Assembly: GCF_002940065.1 (NCBI RefSeq)
Contig: NZ_MDEJ01000030.1
Span: 1 to 35,969 of the forward strand
Length of the DNA stretch: 35,969 nt
Reading direction: 5' to 3'
DNA from: Xanthomonas populi
GTDB lineage: Bacteria; Pseudomonadota; Gammaproteobacteria; Xanthomonadales; Xanthomonadaceae
Made by a program: the position numbers and the translations under genes. How positions within the stretch are numbered: the first letter of the stretch is position 1; each line of letters begins with the position of its first letter. This document shows, in pieces, positions 7,775 to 19,504 of this stretch. Below the pieces are notes generated by a model. The model was not told where the DNA came from, searched no databases, and worked only from the letters and a program-made list of their open reading frames with translations.

Positions 7775-9166
7775 TTACCGCCCCAGCAGTACCAACACCC
7801 CCCGCGCAATCGCCATGGCTTGCTCACGCAACTCCGGCACCGCCAGGCTCTCACACAACGACCCGATCCGCAAACTCCCAATCACCCGCATCCTAGGATC
7901 GGCGCGACCATCGGCATTAATCAGACTGCCATCCGCATCGGTATCCACCCCGATCCCATGCGGCCCGGCCACCGCGATGCCCTGCCCCAGCAGGTGCTGC
8001 AATAGCGGATTACGCATCGCCTGCACGCGCATTTCCACGCCGGTGGCGTTGACCAGCGTCTGCACATCCAGCTGCAACGCATGCCCGGCACTGGCGCCGG
8101 CGCTCACCCGCACGCAGGCGCCAACTGCAAACGCGACATCCAGACGCGCACGGTGCAGCTGCAGTTGTCCACGCGCACGCATCGCCTGCAGCTGCGCGTG
8201 CAGCGGTGCGGCGATGCGATGACGATGCACATCCCAGTAACGCAGCACATGACGCAAAAAGCGGCGTTGATCTGCGCTCGACAGCGTCTGCCACAAGGCC
8301 TGACTCAGCGGCCGGATCCGCTCCATCACGCTCTGCCAAGGCAACCCTTGCGCCATCGCCTTGCGCGCGTGCTGACGCAGCGCGCGCATACGCGCACGCA
8401 GCGATAGCGCCAACAACGGCTGCGGATCGAAGTCTGCCGCGACACAATGCGTCTGCGGCAATGGCAATAACCCATGCCGCGACACCACATGTACCGCGCC
8501 GCGATGCGTCTGCACGGCCAGTGTCACCACCGTGTCGACCATGCTCAGCCCCGAGCCGACGATGCACACCGCCGCATCCGGCGGCAATGCGGCGACCGCT
8601 TCGCTATCCCAGGCTTCCACACGCTGGGCTGTCGACAGGCCGGTGGCACCACGCAGCGGCAACGGCCGTAGCGCATTGCCCACCGCCAGCACCACGCTGG
8701 TGGCTTGCAAGGTTTTTCCATCATCCAGCTGCAACAACGCGCCGGATGTTTTTGGTTGCAACGTCTGCACACGTGCGGCGTGCACGGTCAGCGTCGCTGG
8801 GCTATGCATACGTGCGGCCTGCAAGCGATCGCGCAGATAAGGCGCGTAATGCCGACGCACGACGAAGTGCTGCGGCAGCTGCGCGTCATCCAGCTCCAGG
8901 CAGCAGGCGTGCGCGCGCAGGTAATCGACGAAATCCTGCGGCATCTCCACCAGCGCACTCATCCGCACTGCCGGCACATTGAGCAGATGTTCGGCACGCG
9001 CGGTGGAATACGCCACGCCTTCGCCGAGCACCGCATGCGGCTCGATCAGCACGATCCGCACCGGCGTGGTGGCCTGACGCAGCAGTTGCAGCGCCACCAG
9101 CACACCGGATGCGCCACCGCCAATGATGGCGATCACTGCATCGCCGGGATCACGCAGTTCATTCAT
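7775..9166 (-). CDS. YdhS-like FAD/NAD(P)-binding protein
   Basis: A 463-residue flavoprotein of the COG4529 type (uncharacterised E. coli YdhS and relatives). The N-terminal dinucleotide fold IIGGGASGVLVALQLL (residues ~14-29) is followed by the family block GEGVAYSTARAEHLLNVPA. A second nucleotide-binding fold CIVGSGLSMVDTVVTL lies near the middle, and a conserved LVNATGVE segment sits toward the C-terminus. No signal peptide or membrane segment is seen. The family is inferred to be oxidoreductases, but no substrate is established. The gene appears intact, with ATG at 9166. It is on the same strand as the cardiolipin synthase gene upstream, about 250 bases away, so shared transcription is possible but not shown. 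Confidence 0.85.
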   Translation of the reverse strand: MNELRDPGDAVIAIIGGGASGVLVALQLLRQATTPVRIVLIEPHAVLGEGVAYSTARAEHLLNVPAVRMSALVEMPQDFVDYLRAHACCLELDDAQLPQHFVVRRHYAPYLRDRLQAARMHSPATLTVHAARVQTLQPKTSGALLQLDDGKTLQATSVVLAVGNALRPLPLRGATGLSTAQRVEAWDSEAVAALPPDAAVCIVGSGLSMVDTVVTLAVQTHRGAVHVVSRHGLLPLPQTHCVAADFDPQPLLALSLRARMRALRQHARKAMAQGLPWQSVMERIRPLSQALWQTLSSADQRRFLRHVLRYWDVHRHRIAAPLHAQLQAMRARGQLQLHRARLDVAFAVGACVRVSAGASAGHALQLDVQTLVNATGVEMRVQAMRNPLLQHLLGQGIAVAGPHGIGVDTDADGSLINADGRADPRMRVIGSLRIGSLCESLAVPELREQAMAIARGVLVLLGR

Positions 9167-9413
9167 CCGGCAATTGTAGGCGATGCGTTACGTCGCACCG
9201 ATGACAGCTGCCATTGCCGCCGCCATGGCCGGGATAACACAGCGCCACGCAGACAGACCGGTCGCCCGAGGCGCAAGTTCAAAGGCGGGCACTCACAAAC
9301 CCAGCAAGCCTTGCTGGCCTATGCTCGCACCCACTACTGCACCTGCAACCGCAGGCATCCACGCACGTTCCAACTGGCAATGCACCGTCATGGACCACGC
9401 ACACACGCAACCC

Positions 9414-10832
9414 CTACATCAACGCATCCGCCAACCGCGCAATCCCCTCACGGCTGCGCCGCCAAGCCGGGCGAGCGCGCCAGTGTTCCAGCTCCAGCGG
9501 GCGCGCGTTGGCCAGGTAATCCTGCTCGATCGCACGCAGCCGCTGCACCACGCCATGGTCGTAGCACAGCATGCCGATCTCGGCGTTGAGCGCGAACGAG
9601 CGGATGTCCAGATTGATCGAGCCCACCAAGGCGATGTCTTCGTCCACGCTCAGATGCTTGGCATGCAGGAAGTGCGGGCGGTACAGCGCAATCTTCACCC
9701 CACAGCGCAGCAGCTCTTCGAAATAGGCCTCCTGTGCCCACGCCGCCAGGACCTGGTTATTACTCTCGGACAGGATCAGCTGCACCTCCACACCCGACAC
9801 CCCGGCAATGCGCAACGCACTCAGCAAGGCTTCGTCCGGCACGAAATACGGCGTCACCAGCACCACCTTGCGCCGCGCCAGATGGATCACCGCATTGATC
9901 GCATCGCGCGCATTTTCGAACGGATATGCCGGCCCGCTGGGCAGCAATTGCGTGGCGATGTTGTCATCGCACACCGGCGCGTCCGGCCACACGTCCAGGC
10001 GCTGCCCTGTTTCGGTGAACCAGTCGCTGGCGAACACCGCTTCGAGATGATTGACCACCGGCCCGCGCACGCGCGCGACCAGTTCGCGATTGGGCACACC
10101 TTCGATAAAGCCGGCCTCGGCCAGGTTCTGCGAGCCGACAAAGCCCACCTGGTTGTCGATCACCGCAATCTTGCGGTGGTTGCGCAGATCCATGCGCCCG
10201 CTGCGACGCCAACGCAGGCCACCAGGCAGCACCGCCAGGACCTCCACGCCACCGGCCTGCAGACGCTTGCGGTAGTGGCGCAAGCCACGCTTGGCGCCCA
10301 CCGCATCCAGCAGCACGCGGCAACTCACGCCACGCGCACTGGCACGCTCCAGTGCGGCCACGAACGCATCGCCCACCGCATCGTCGAACATCAGGTAGTA
10401 CAGCAGATGCACGCGTTTTTCCGCGGCATCGATCGCGTCGCTCAAGGCCTGCAACGACTGTGCGTAGTCGTCCAGCAACTCCACCGCATTGCCCAGCGTC
10501 GGCATGAAATCGCCTTGGCGTTCGATCAGCGGCACCACCTCGGCGCTGCTGCTGTCGGCGTGCGGGGTCCAGCGCAAGGCGTGCAAGGGCAACTGCTGCT
10601 CGCGGATCACCTGCGAAGCGGTGGCCTGGCGCTCAACCCGCAAGCGCGACAACCACGGGTGGGCGAACAGCAGATACAGCGGCAGGCCGACCACCGGCAC
10701 GAAGCCGATCAACAACAGCCAGCTGCGCGCCGCGCCGGGCGTGGTGCGGGCCGGAATCCACAACAGCGCGGCCAGGCGAATCGCCCAGTCCAGCGCCAGT
10801 AGCCAGGTCCCTTGCAACCAGTCGGGCAGCAT
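9414..10832 (-). CDS. cls: Cardiolipin synthase
   Basis: A 472-residue membrane-bound phospholipase D superfamily enzyme that condenses two phosphatidylglycerols into cardiolipin. Two N-terminal hydrophobic segments (LLALDWAIRLAALLWIPA and SWLLLIGFVPVVGLPLYLLF) anchor it. Two HKD motifs follow: NHRKIAVIDN with GFVGSQN, and HAKHLSVDEDIALVGSINLD. The start at 10832 (MLPDWLQGTW) is chosen because the membrane segment begins there; the longer upstream frame would overlap the LysR coding region. Its start lies 13 bases beyond the LysR stop, so the two genes could share a transcript. It may equally be one of several Cls paralogues. Confidence 0.92.
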   Translation of the reverse strand: MLPDWLQGTWLLALDWAIRLAALLWIPARTTPGAARSWLLLIGFVPVVGLPLYLLFAHPWLSRLRVERQATASQVIREQQLPLHALRWTPHADSSSAEVVPLIERQGDFMPTLGNAVELLDDYAQSLQALSDAIDAAEKRVHLLYYLMFDDAVGDAFVAALERASARGVSCRVLLDAVGAKRGLRHYRKRLQAGGVEVLAVLPGGLRWRRSGRMDLRNHRKIAVIDNQVGFVGSQNLAEAGFIEGVPNRELVARVRGPVVNHLEAVFASDWFTETGQRLDVWPDAPVCDDNIATQLLPSGPAYPFENARDAINAVIHLARRKVVLVTPYFVPDEALLSALRIAGVSGVEVQLILSESNNQVLAAWAQEAYFEELLRCGVKIALYRPHFLHAKHLSVDEDIALVGSINLDIRSFALNAEIGMLCYDHGVVQRLRAIEQDYLANARPLELEHWRARPAWRRSREGIARLADALM

Positions 10833-10845
10833 CGGCGATCCGTTC

Positions 10846-12156
10846 TCAAGAAGACCCCGATTCTGACCGCACCGCGTGTGAACGCAACGGTGCGATGCCG
10901 CTAATCGGCGCGCAATAGCGAAACGGCCCGCCGCGCGCATCGGCCGGCTGCACGCGCTCGGCGCAGACCTGCCGCAGCGTCTGCACGAACGCCGACTGCG
11001 CGCGGGTGGGATGCCAGTCGCTGCGAAGGGTCATGCCGATCTGGCGACGCAGCTGCGGCCTGGTCGTACCGATCTCGCACAACAAACCGGCACGGCGCTC
11101 GAACAGAAACTGGTCGCGCGACATCAGCGTCAGCCAATCGTCTTCCAACAGCAGCCCACGGATGGTCAGCTCCGCGCCGCATTCGATACGCAAGGCCGGC
11201 GGTTCGATGCCCTGATCGCGAAACAGTTGTTCCCAACGCCCGCGCACCGGCGTGCCGGCGGTGGCGATGACCCAGGGATACGCCAGCAACTGCGCGAACG
11301 CATAGGCCCGCCCGGCCAGTGGATGCCCGCTGCGCGCCACGATCACCGGCTCGTCGTCGAACAATGGCTCCTGCAACACATCGCGCACCGGCAATGGCTC
11401 GCGCAGTGCACCGATCAACAGGTCCAGCCCGCCATCGCGCAGGTGCGCCAGCAATTCGGCATACAGCCCTTCGACCACATTGACGCTGGCACCGGGATGC
11501 GCGCGCGCAAACCGCGCCAGCACCTGCGGCAGCAGCACCGCCCGCGCCAACGGCATCACCCCCTGCGTGACCCGGCCGGCGTGCTGCGAGCGCAGCGCGG
11601 CCACTTCGTCCAGCCCGGCACGCAGCTCGGCCAGCGCCAGGCGCACCTGCCGCAACAGCCGCACCGCCACCGGCGTGGGCTGCATGGTCTTGCCACGACG
11701 CACCGTCAACGGCACCTCGATCACATCGGCCAGCGACTGCACCGCGCGGTAGATCGCCGGCTGCAAGACCCCTGCGCGCACCGCCGCCAGCGAATAACTG
11801 CCGGCCAGATCCACCGCGACCAGCGCCTACAGCTGCCCTAATGAGACCCGTCGCTCCAGGCCAGGGCGCGCCGGCAGCCGCAGCGCACGCCGCGCCACCC
11901 GGATGCCGCGACCCAGCCGTCCCAACGCCCGCTCGATGCGCGGCACTACCAGCTGCGTGGCTTCGGTGGCGACCATCCCACCCGGATGCCGATCGAACAG
12001 GCGCACCCCGAGCTGCTGTTCCAGGCGCGCCACCGCCTGCGTCAACGCCGGCTGCGACAGATTCACCTGCGGCGCGGCCGCGCTGATGCTGCCCAGCCGG
12101 TGCACCACAATCAGGGCGTAGAGATGACGAAGGTTCGGCTCGGGAGTCGGCGGCAT
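10846..12156 (-). pseudogene. Double-HTH LysR regulator with internal stop
   Basis: The frame from ATG 12156 encodes a LysR N-terminal winged helix ([22 protein letters not shown]...LEQQLGVRLFDRHPGG) and reaches a TAG at 11827-11829. The same frame continues at once with a second LysR-like HTH (SYSLAAVRAGVLQPAIYRAVQSL...VRRGKTMQPTP) and a full co-inducer-binding domain to the stop at 10846. Changing TAG to CAG restores one 436-residue protein. A LysR regulator with two successive HTH segments and one effector domain is an uncommon but real architecture; I recall such regulators near protocatechuate/gallate lower-pathway genes. It is divergent from that pathway here and presumably once controlled it. 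It could survive as two polypeptides if the second half has its own start, but no ribosome binding site supports that. Confidence 0.8.
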
Positions 12157-12193
12157 GCCCTAACTATAAGCAAAATCAATATGCATACCTCAA

Positions 12194-12209
12194 ATGGATC
12201 TTGATCCAT
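12194..12209. promoter_or_regulatory. Candidate operator palindrome
   Basis: ATGGATC-TT-GATCCAT is a perfect 7-bp inverted repeat with a two-base spacer. It lies in the 101-base gap between the divergent LysR gene and the aldolase gene, about 50 bases upstream of the aldolase ATG. The position and symmetry fit a regulator binding site. It does not show the classic T-N11-A pattern, so the link to the LysR protein is inferred from place only. Confidence 0.45.
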
Positions 12210-12257
12210 CAGGCGATTGGCGTACAGACTCGTCGCACCCCTAATGAGGATGGATGG

Positions 12258-12929
12258 ATGAGCCAGGTCGTCACCCGGATCGAGCGTACCCCGTTGGCCG
12301 TCGTGGATGGGCTTGCGCAGGCCGGCGTGGCGACCGTGCACGAGGTGCAGGGGCGCAGTGGTTTGCTGCATTACCGACTGCGCCCGATCTACGCCGGCTG
12401 CCGCATTGCAGGCACCGCAGTCACGGTGTCGATTCCGCCCGGCGACAACTGGATGGTGCATGTGGCCATGGAGCAGTTGCGCGACGGCGACGTGCTGGTG
12501 GTCGCACCCACAAGCGACTGTTGCGACGGCTATTTCGGTGACCTGCTGGCCACCTTGGCACAGGCGCGCGGCTGCCGCGGGCTGATCATCGATGCCGGCG
12601 TGCGCGACGTGCGCGATCTCACTGCCATGCAGTTCCCCGCCTGGAGCCGCGCCATCTGCGCGCAAGGCACCGTCAAGGAGACGCTGGGCTTGGTCAACGT
12701 GCCGCTGGTCTGCGCCGGCACGCTGGTGCAACCGGGCGATGTGATGGTGGCCGACGACGACGGCGTGTGTGTGGTGCCACGCGCCACAGCCGCAGCCGTG
12801 TTGGCAGAAGCGCAGACCCGCGAAGCGGACGAAGTGCTCAAACGCGAGCGCCTGGCACGCGGCGAACTGTCGCTGGATATCTACGCCATGCGCGAACGCC
12901 TGGCCGCCAAAGGCCTGCGCTATGTCTGA
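12258..12929 (+). CDS. 4-carboxy-4-hydroxy-2-oxoadipate aldolase (RraA-like)
   Basis: A 223-residue RraA-fold class II pyruvate aldolase of the LigK/ProA/GalC type. It cleaves 4-carboxy-4-hydroxy-2-oxoadipate to pyruvate and oxaloacetate, the last step of the protocatechuate 4,5-cleavage and gallate pathways. The metal/substrate loop [19 protein letters not shown] followed by AGVRDVRDL matches the family pattern. The block [18 protein letters not shown] near the C-terminus is also typical. The start at 12258 ([10 protein letters not shown]) is the in-frame ATG with GAGG about nine bases upstream. The stop overlaps an ATG for the tautomerase gene (ATGTCTGA), a sign of coupling. Neighbours settle the pathway; alone it could be called a 4-hydroxy-4-methyl-2-oxoglutarate aldolase or RraA. 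Confidence 0.88.
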   Translation: MSQVVTRIERTPLAVVDGLAQAGVATVHEVQGRSGLLHYRLRPIYAGCRIAGTAVTVSIPPGDNWMVHVAMEQLRDGDVLVVAPTSDCCDGYFGDLLATLAQARGCRGLIIDAGVRDVRDLTAMQFPAWSRAICAQGTVKETLGLVNVPLVCAGTLVQPGDVMVADDDGVCVVPRATAAAVLAEAQTREADEVLKRERLARGELSLDIYAMRERLAAKGLRYV

Positions 12930-12940
12930 GCGCGCGCGCG

Positions 12941-13976
12941 ATGTGGATGCGCGGCGGCACCTCCAAGGGCGGCTTCTTTCTGGCCGACGATTTGCCCGGC
13001 GAGCGCACTGCGCGTGATGCGTTTCTGCTGCGCGCATATGGCTCGCCCGATCCGCGCCAAATCGACGGCATGGGCGGCGCCGACCCGCTGACCTCCAAGG
13101 TCGCGGTGGTGTCGCGCTCCACGCGCGAGGATGCCGATGTGGACTATCTGTTCCTGCAAGTTTCCGTAGAACAGGCACAGGTCAGCGACGCGCAGAACTG
13201 CGGCAACATGCTGGCCGGTGTTGCTCCTTTTGCATTGGAACGCGGTTTACTGCCAGCGGCCGACGGCGAAACCGACGTGCGCATCTTCATGCGCAACACC
13301 AACACGCTGGCCACCGCCACCGTGCAGACGCCCGGCGGCAAGGTGCGTTACGCCGGCGATGCGCGCATCGCCGGCGTGCCGGGCACCGCTGCACCGATTG
13401 CGCTGGCGTTTGCCGATATCGCGGGCTCTTCTTGCGGTGCGTTGCTGCCCACAGGTGATGCTGTGGAGACGCTCGACGGCGTCGAAGGTCACGCTGATCG
13501 ACAACGGCATGCCATGCGTGGTGCTGCGCGCCAGCGCGGTGGGCATCAGCGGCTACGAAGACCGCGCCACACTCGATGCCAACGACGCACTGAAAACTCG
13601 CCTGGAATCGATCCGTCTACAGGCCGGCCAGTTGATGCAGCTGGGCGATGTTGCCGACGCCACGGTGCCGAAGATGATGCTGGTCGCAGCACCGCGCAAC
13701 GGCGGCGCGATCAGCGTGCGCTCATTCATCCCGCACCGCTGCCATGCCTCGATCGGCGTCCTGGGCGCAGTCACCGTGGCCACTGCCTGCCTGCTGCCCG
13801 GCTCGCCCGCACATGCATTGGCGCAGTTGCCTGGCGGCACCACACAGCAATTGGATGTGGAACATCCGAGCGGCGCGAGCAGCTGTGTCATCACGCTCGA
13901 CGCGCGCGGTGAGGTGGTGCGCGCCGCCGTGGTGCGCACCGCACGCAAACTGTTCGATGGTGAGCTGTATGGCTGA
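12941..13976 (+). pseudogene. galD: 4-oxalomesaconate tautomerase (PrpF family), frameshifted
   Basis: PrpF-family isomerases convert the keto and enol forms of 4-oxalomesaconate. The 5' part reads MWMRGGTSKGGFFLADDLP and continues through QNCGNMLAGVAPFA, both strong family blocks, to GALLPTGDAVETLDGV. Near 13484 an extra G in GTCGAAGGTC breaks the frame; expected codons are GTC AAG GTC. The other frame continues KVTLIDNGMPCVVLRASAVG through RSFIPHRCHASIGVLGAV to the stop at 13976. The 5' end is also odd: an ATG at 12922 overlapping the aldolase stop is out of frame with MWMRGG by one base, and five CG units lie between them. Activity is very unlikely unless the G is an error. Confidence 0.85.
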
Positions 13977-14210
13977 GCGGATGGATGCGCCACTGAGCTG
14001 GATCGGTTGCCATCGCCAATGCCAGGCCACAGACATCCGCCCGCCAGGCGGGGTGGCCGACAACACGTGTCGCACCGACATGCGCGTGAGCACCCCTGCG
14101 CGGACCGCAACCTACATGGGCAGCTGCGGGTCCCGCGCACCGCGTGCGTCCGCCTTCCGCGCGCGCAGTCGTTTGCTCGCCGCACCTGCTGCCTCACAAA
14201 GACCACTAGC
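13977..14210. other. Gap between galD and hydratase gene
   Basis: This stretch of 234 bases has open frames in several phases but none with family-like residues or a ribosome binding site. An ATG overlapping the galD stop (TATGGCTGA) starts an arginine- and alanine-rich frame that I do not accept as a gene. It may be the remnant of a lost gene. Confidence 0.3.
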
Positions 14211-15233
14211 ATGATCATTGACTGCCACGGCCAGTACACCACCGCGCCCGCGGCGCACGATGCGTTTCGCAAGACGCAGATCGCGCATTACGACGACCCC
14301 ATATTGCCCGCGCCGATGTATCCGCCCATCTCCGACGACGCGCTACGCGAAAGTATCGAACAGCATCAGCTGCGTTTGCTGCGCGAGCGCGGTGCGGACA
14401 TGACGATTTTTTCGCCACGCGCCAGCACCATGGCGCACCACACCGGCGACGACGCAGTCAGCCAGGTGTGGACGCGCCATTGCAACGACCTGATCGCGCG
14501 CGTGGTGCAGCTGTATCCGCACACCTTTAGCGGCGTGTGCCAGCTGCCGCAGTCGCCCGGCGTGTCGATCGCGCAGTCGATCACCGAGCTGGAACGTTGC
14601 GTCACCGAGCTCGGGTTTGTCGGCTGCAATCTCAATCCCGACCCATCCGGTGGCCACTGGACCGGCGTGCCGTTGACCGACCGCGCCTGGTACCCGTTTT
14701 TCGAAAAGATGGTCGAGCTCGACGTGCCGGCCATGGTGCACGTGTCCGGTAGCTGCAACGCCAACTTCCACGCCACCGGCGCGCATTACCTCAATGCCGA
14801 TACCACGGCGTTCATGCAATTTCTCGAAGGCGATCTATTCGCTGATTTCCCGGACCTGCGTTTCATCATCCCGCACGGCGGCGGCGCAGCGCCGTATCAC
14901 TGGGGCCGCTTCCGCGGCCTGGCCGATATGCTCGGCAAGCCGCCGCTATCCACGCACGTGATGCGCAATGTGTTTTTCGATACCTGTGTGTATCACCAAC
15001 CCGGTATCGATTTGTTGTTCGAGGTCATCGACATCGACAACATCCTGTTCGGCTCGGAGATGGTCGGCGCGGTGCGCGGTGTCGATCCGCAGACTGGCCA
15101 GTACTTCGACGACACCAAGCGCTATATCGACGCATTGGCGATCTCGGATGCAGACAAGCGCAAGGTGTTCGAAGGCAATGCCAGGCGCGTGTATCCACGG
15201 CTGGACGCGCAATTACGCGCACGTGGGGTGTAG
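14211..15233 (+). CDS. ligJ: 4-oxalomesaconate hydratase (amidohydrolase family)
   Basis: A 340-residue amidohydrolase-2 family enzyme of the LigJ/GalB-like hydratase group. It adds water to 4-oxalomesaconate to give 4-carboxy-4-hydroxy-2-oxoadipate. The N-terminal MIIDCHGQY holds a metal-binding His, with further candidates in AMVHVSGS and FIIPHGGGAAPYHWGRF. The substrate-side block GFVGCNLNPDPSGGHWTGVPLTDR is characteristic. A TGG-free tail, FEGNARRVYPRL, is the usual family ending. ATG 14211 is used because homology starts at the first residue. The frame is intact, unlike the tautomerase and regulator beside it. No ring-cleavage dioxygenase (LigAB or GalA) is in the window, so the upper pathway must be elsewhere or absent. 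Confidence 0.87.
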   Translation: MIIDCHGQYTTAPAAHDAFRKTQIAHYDDPILPAPMYPPISDDALRESIEQHQLRLLRERGADMTIFSPRASTMAHHTGDDAVSQVWTRHCNDLIARVVQLYPHTFSGVCQLPQSPGVSIAQSITELERCVTELGFVGCNLNPDPSGGHWTGVPLTDRAWYPFFEKMVELDVPAMVHVSGSCNANFHATGAHYLNADTTAFMQFLEGDLFADFPDLRFIIPHGGGAAPYHWGRFRGLADMLGKPPLSTHVMRNVFFDTCVYHQPGIDLLFEVIDIDNILFGSEMVGAVRGVDPQTGQYFDDTKRYIDALAISDADKRKVFEGNARRVYPRLDAQLRARGV

Positions 15234-15240
15234 CTGTGTG

Positions 15241-15286
15241 CCCCTTCTCCCGCCGGGAGAAGAGGCCCCGCAGGGGCGGATGATGG
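15241..15286. repeat. Dispersed palindromic intergenic element
   Basis: The first stem CTTCTCCCG/CGGGAGAAG has a one-base loop. It is followed by a hairpin GCCCC-GCA-GGGGC and GGATGATGG. The design matches 7687-7732 in reverse orientation. It sits directly after the hydratase stop and may end that transcript. Confidence 0.65.
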
Positions 15287-15422
15287 TGCGTGCGAAGCCT
15301 CGCGCACGCTCAGCAACACGCTTGGAGTGTTCAGAGAAACAACCAGCCATCTTTCATCTTGATGCACGCAACTTGTCGGCGACAGCGACAAACATGACCT
15401 GCGTTCGAAGTCCCCACAAACG

Positions 15423-15450
15423 CAAACACCCGCCTTTCGGCGGGTGTTTG
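15423..15450. terminator. Bidirectional hairpin terminator
   Basis: A perfect 12-bp stem CAAACACCCGCC/GGCGGGTGTTTG closes on a TTTC loop. It lies 28 bases beyond the rpmG stop and after the hydratase gene, so it can end convergent transcripts from both strands. The T-rich tail is only moderate (TTTGCGTTTG on the minus strand). Confidence 0.75.
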
Positions 15451-15478
15451 CTTGGATGCAGATCGTGTAATCGGTGGA

Positions 15479-15646
15479 TTACTTGATCTTGCCTTCCTTG
15501 TACATCACGTGCTTACGCACGACCGGGTCGTATTTCATCATTTCCATCTTCCCCGGCGTGTTTTTCTTGTTCTTATCCGTGGTGTAGAAGTGGCCGGTAG
15601 CGGCCGAGGAAATCATACGAATCTTGTCACGCTTGCCTTTTGCCAT
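15479..15646 (-). CDS. rpmG: 50S ribosomal protein L33
   Basis: A 55-residue protein, the normal length for proteobacterial L33, a small protein of the large subunit near the tRNA exit site. The sequence [20 protein letters not shown], then YTTDKNKKN and the ending [18 protein letters not shown], is diagnostic. The Cys pairs of zinc-binding L33 variants are absent, as in the C-minus type. The ATG at 15646 has GAGGAG upstream. It directly follows rpmB on the same strand, 13 bases downstream, forming the usual rpmBG operon. Confidence 0.96.
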
Positions 15647-15659
15647 GACTGCTTACTCC

Positions 15660-15896
15660 TCAGACCTTTTCGCCGCGCGCACGCAGCTCTTTCAGAACGG
15701 CATCAATCCCGTTCTTGTCGATGGTGCGCAATGCATGCGCGGAGACTCGGAGCTTCACCCAACGGTTCTCGCTGGCGACCCAGAAGCGGCGCTCGTGCAA
15801 GTTGGGCAGGAAGCGACGACGGGTTCTGTTGTTTGCGTGGGAGACGTTGTTACCCGTCTGCACACGCTTGCCGGATACTTGGCATACGCGGGACAT
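15660..15896 (-). CDS. rpmB: 50S ribosomal protein L28
   Basis: A 78-residue large-subunit protein of standard length. Diagnostic blocks are [40 protein letters not shown] and [17 protein letters not shown]. It is the first gene of rpmB-rpmG; the promoter should lie within 15897-16098, where I cannot fix the boxes with confidence. ATG 15896 is set by homology from the first residue. Confidence 0.96.
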
Positions 15897-16098
15897 TACG
15901 CACCTCGATAAATGAATGGCCACCCATAGCCTGGGGAGCGGCGGCCCCGACAGCGCAAGGCTGCCACGCAACGTTGGGAATCACATACTTACGCTGGAAA
16001 CGAGCCGACAACCCCATCGCGCTGGGTGCCGCCATCCGGAGCGAACCGGGCACAGCGAGCTGAGCATTATGCACGGCGTTCCTATGTGCCGCAAGCAC

Positions 16099-19493
<3,395 letters not shown>

Positions 19494-19504
<11 letters not shown>

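Noticed and set aside
9183-10802. 539-residue plus-strand ORF
   Set aside because: It is antisense to the cardiolipin synthase gene with both HKD motifs; it is a shadow frame.
10846-11814. Independent second LysR gene
   Set aside because: No ribosome binding site or proper LysR N-terminus; the frame is continuous with the upstream HTH apart from one TAG.
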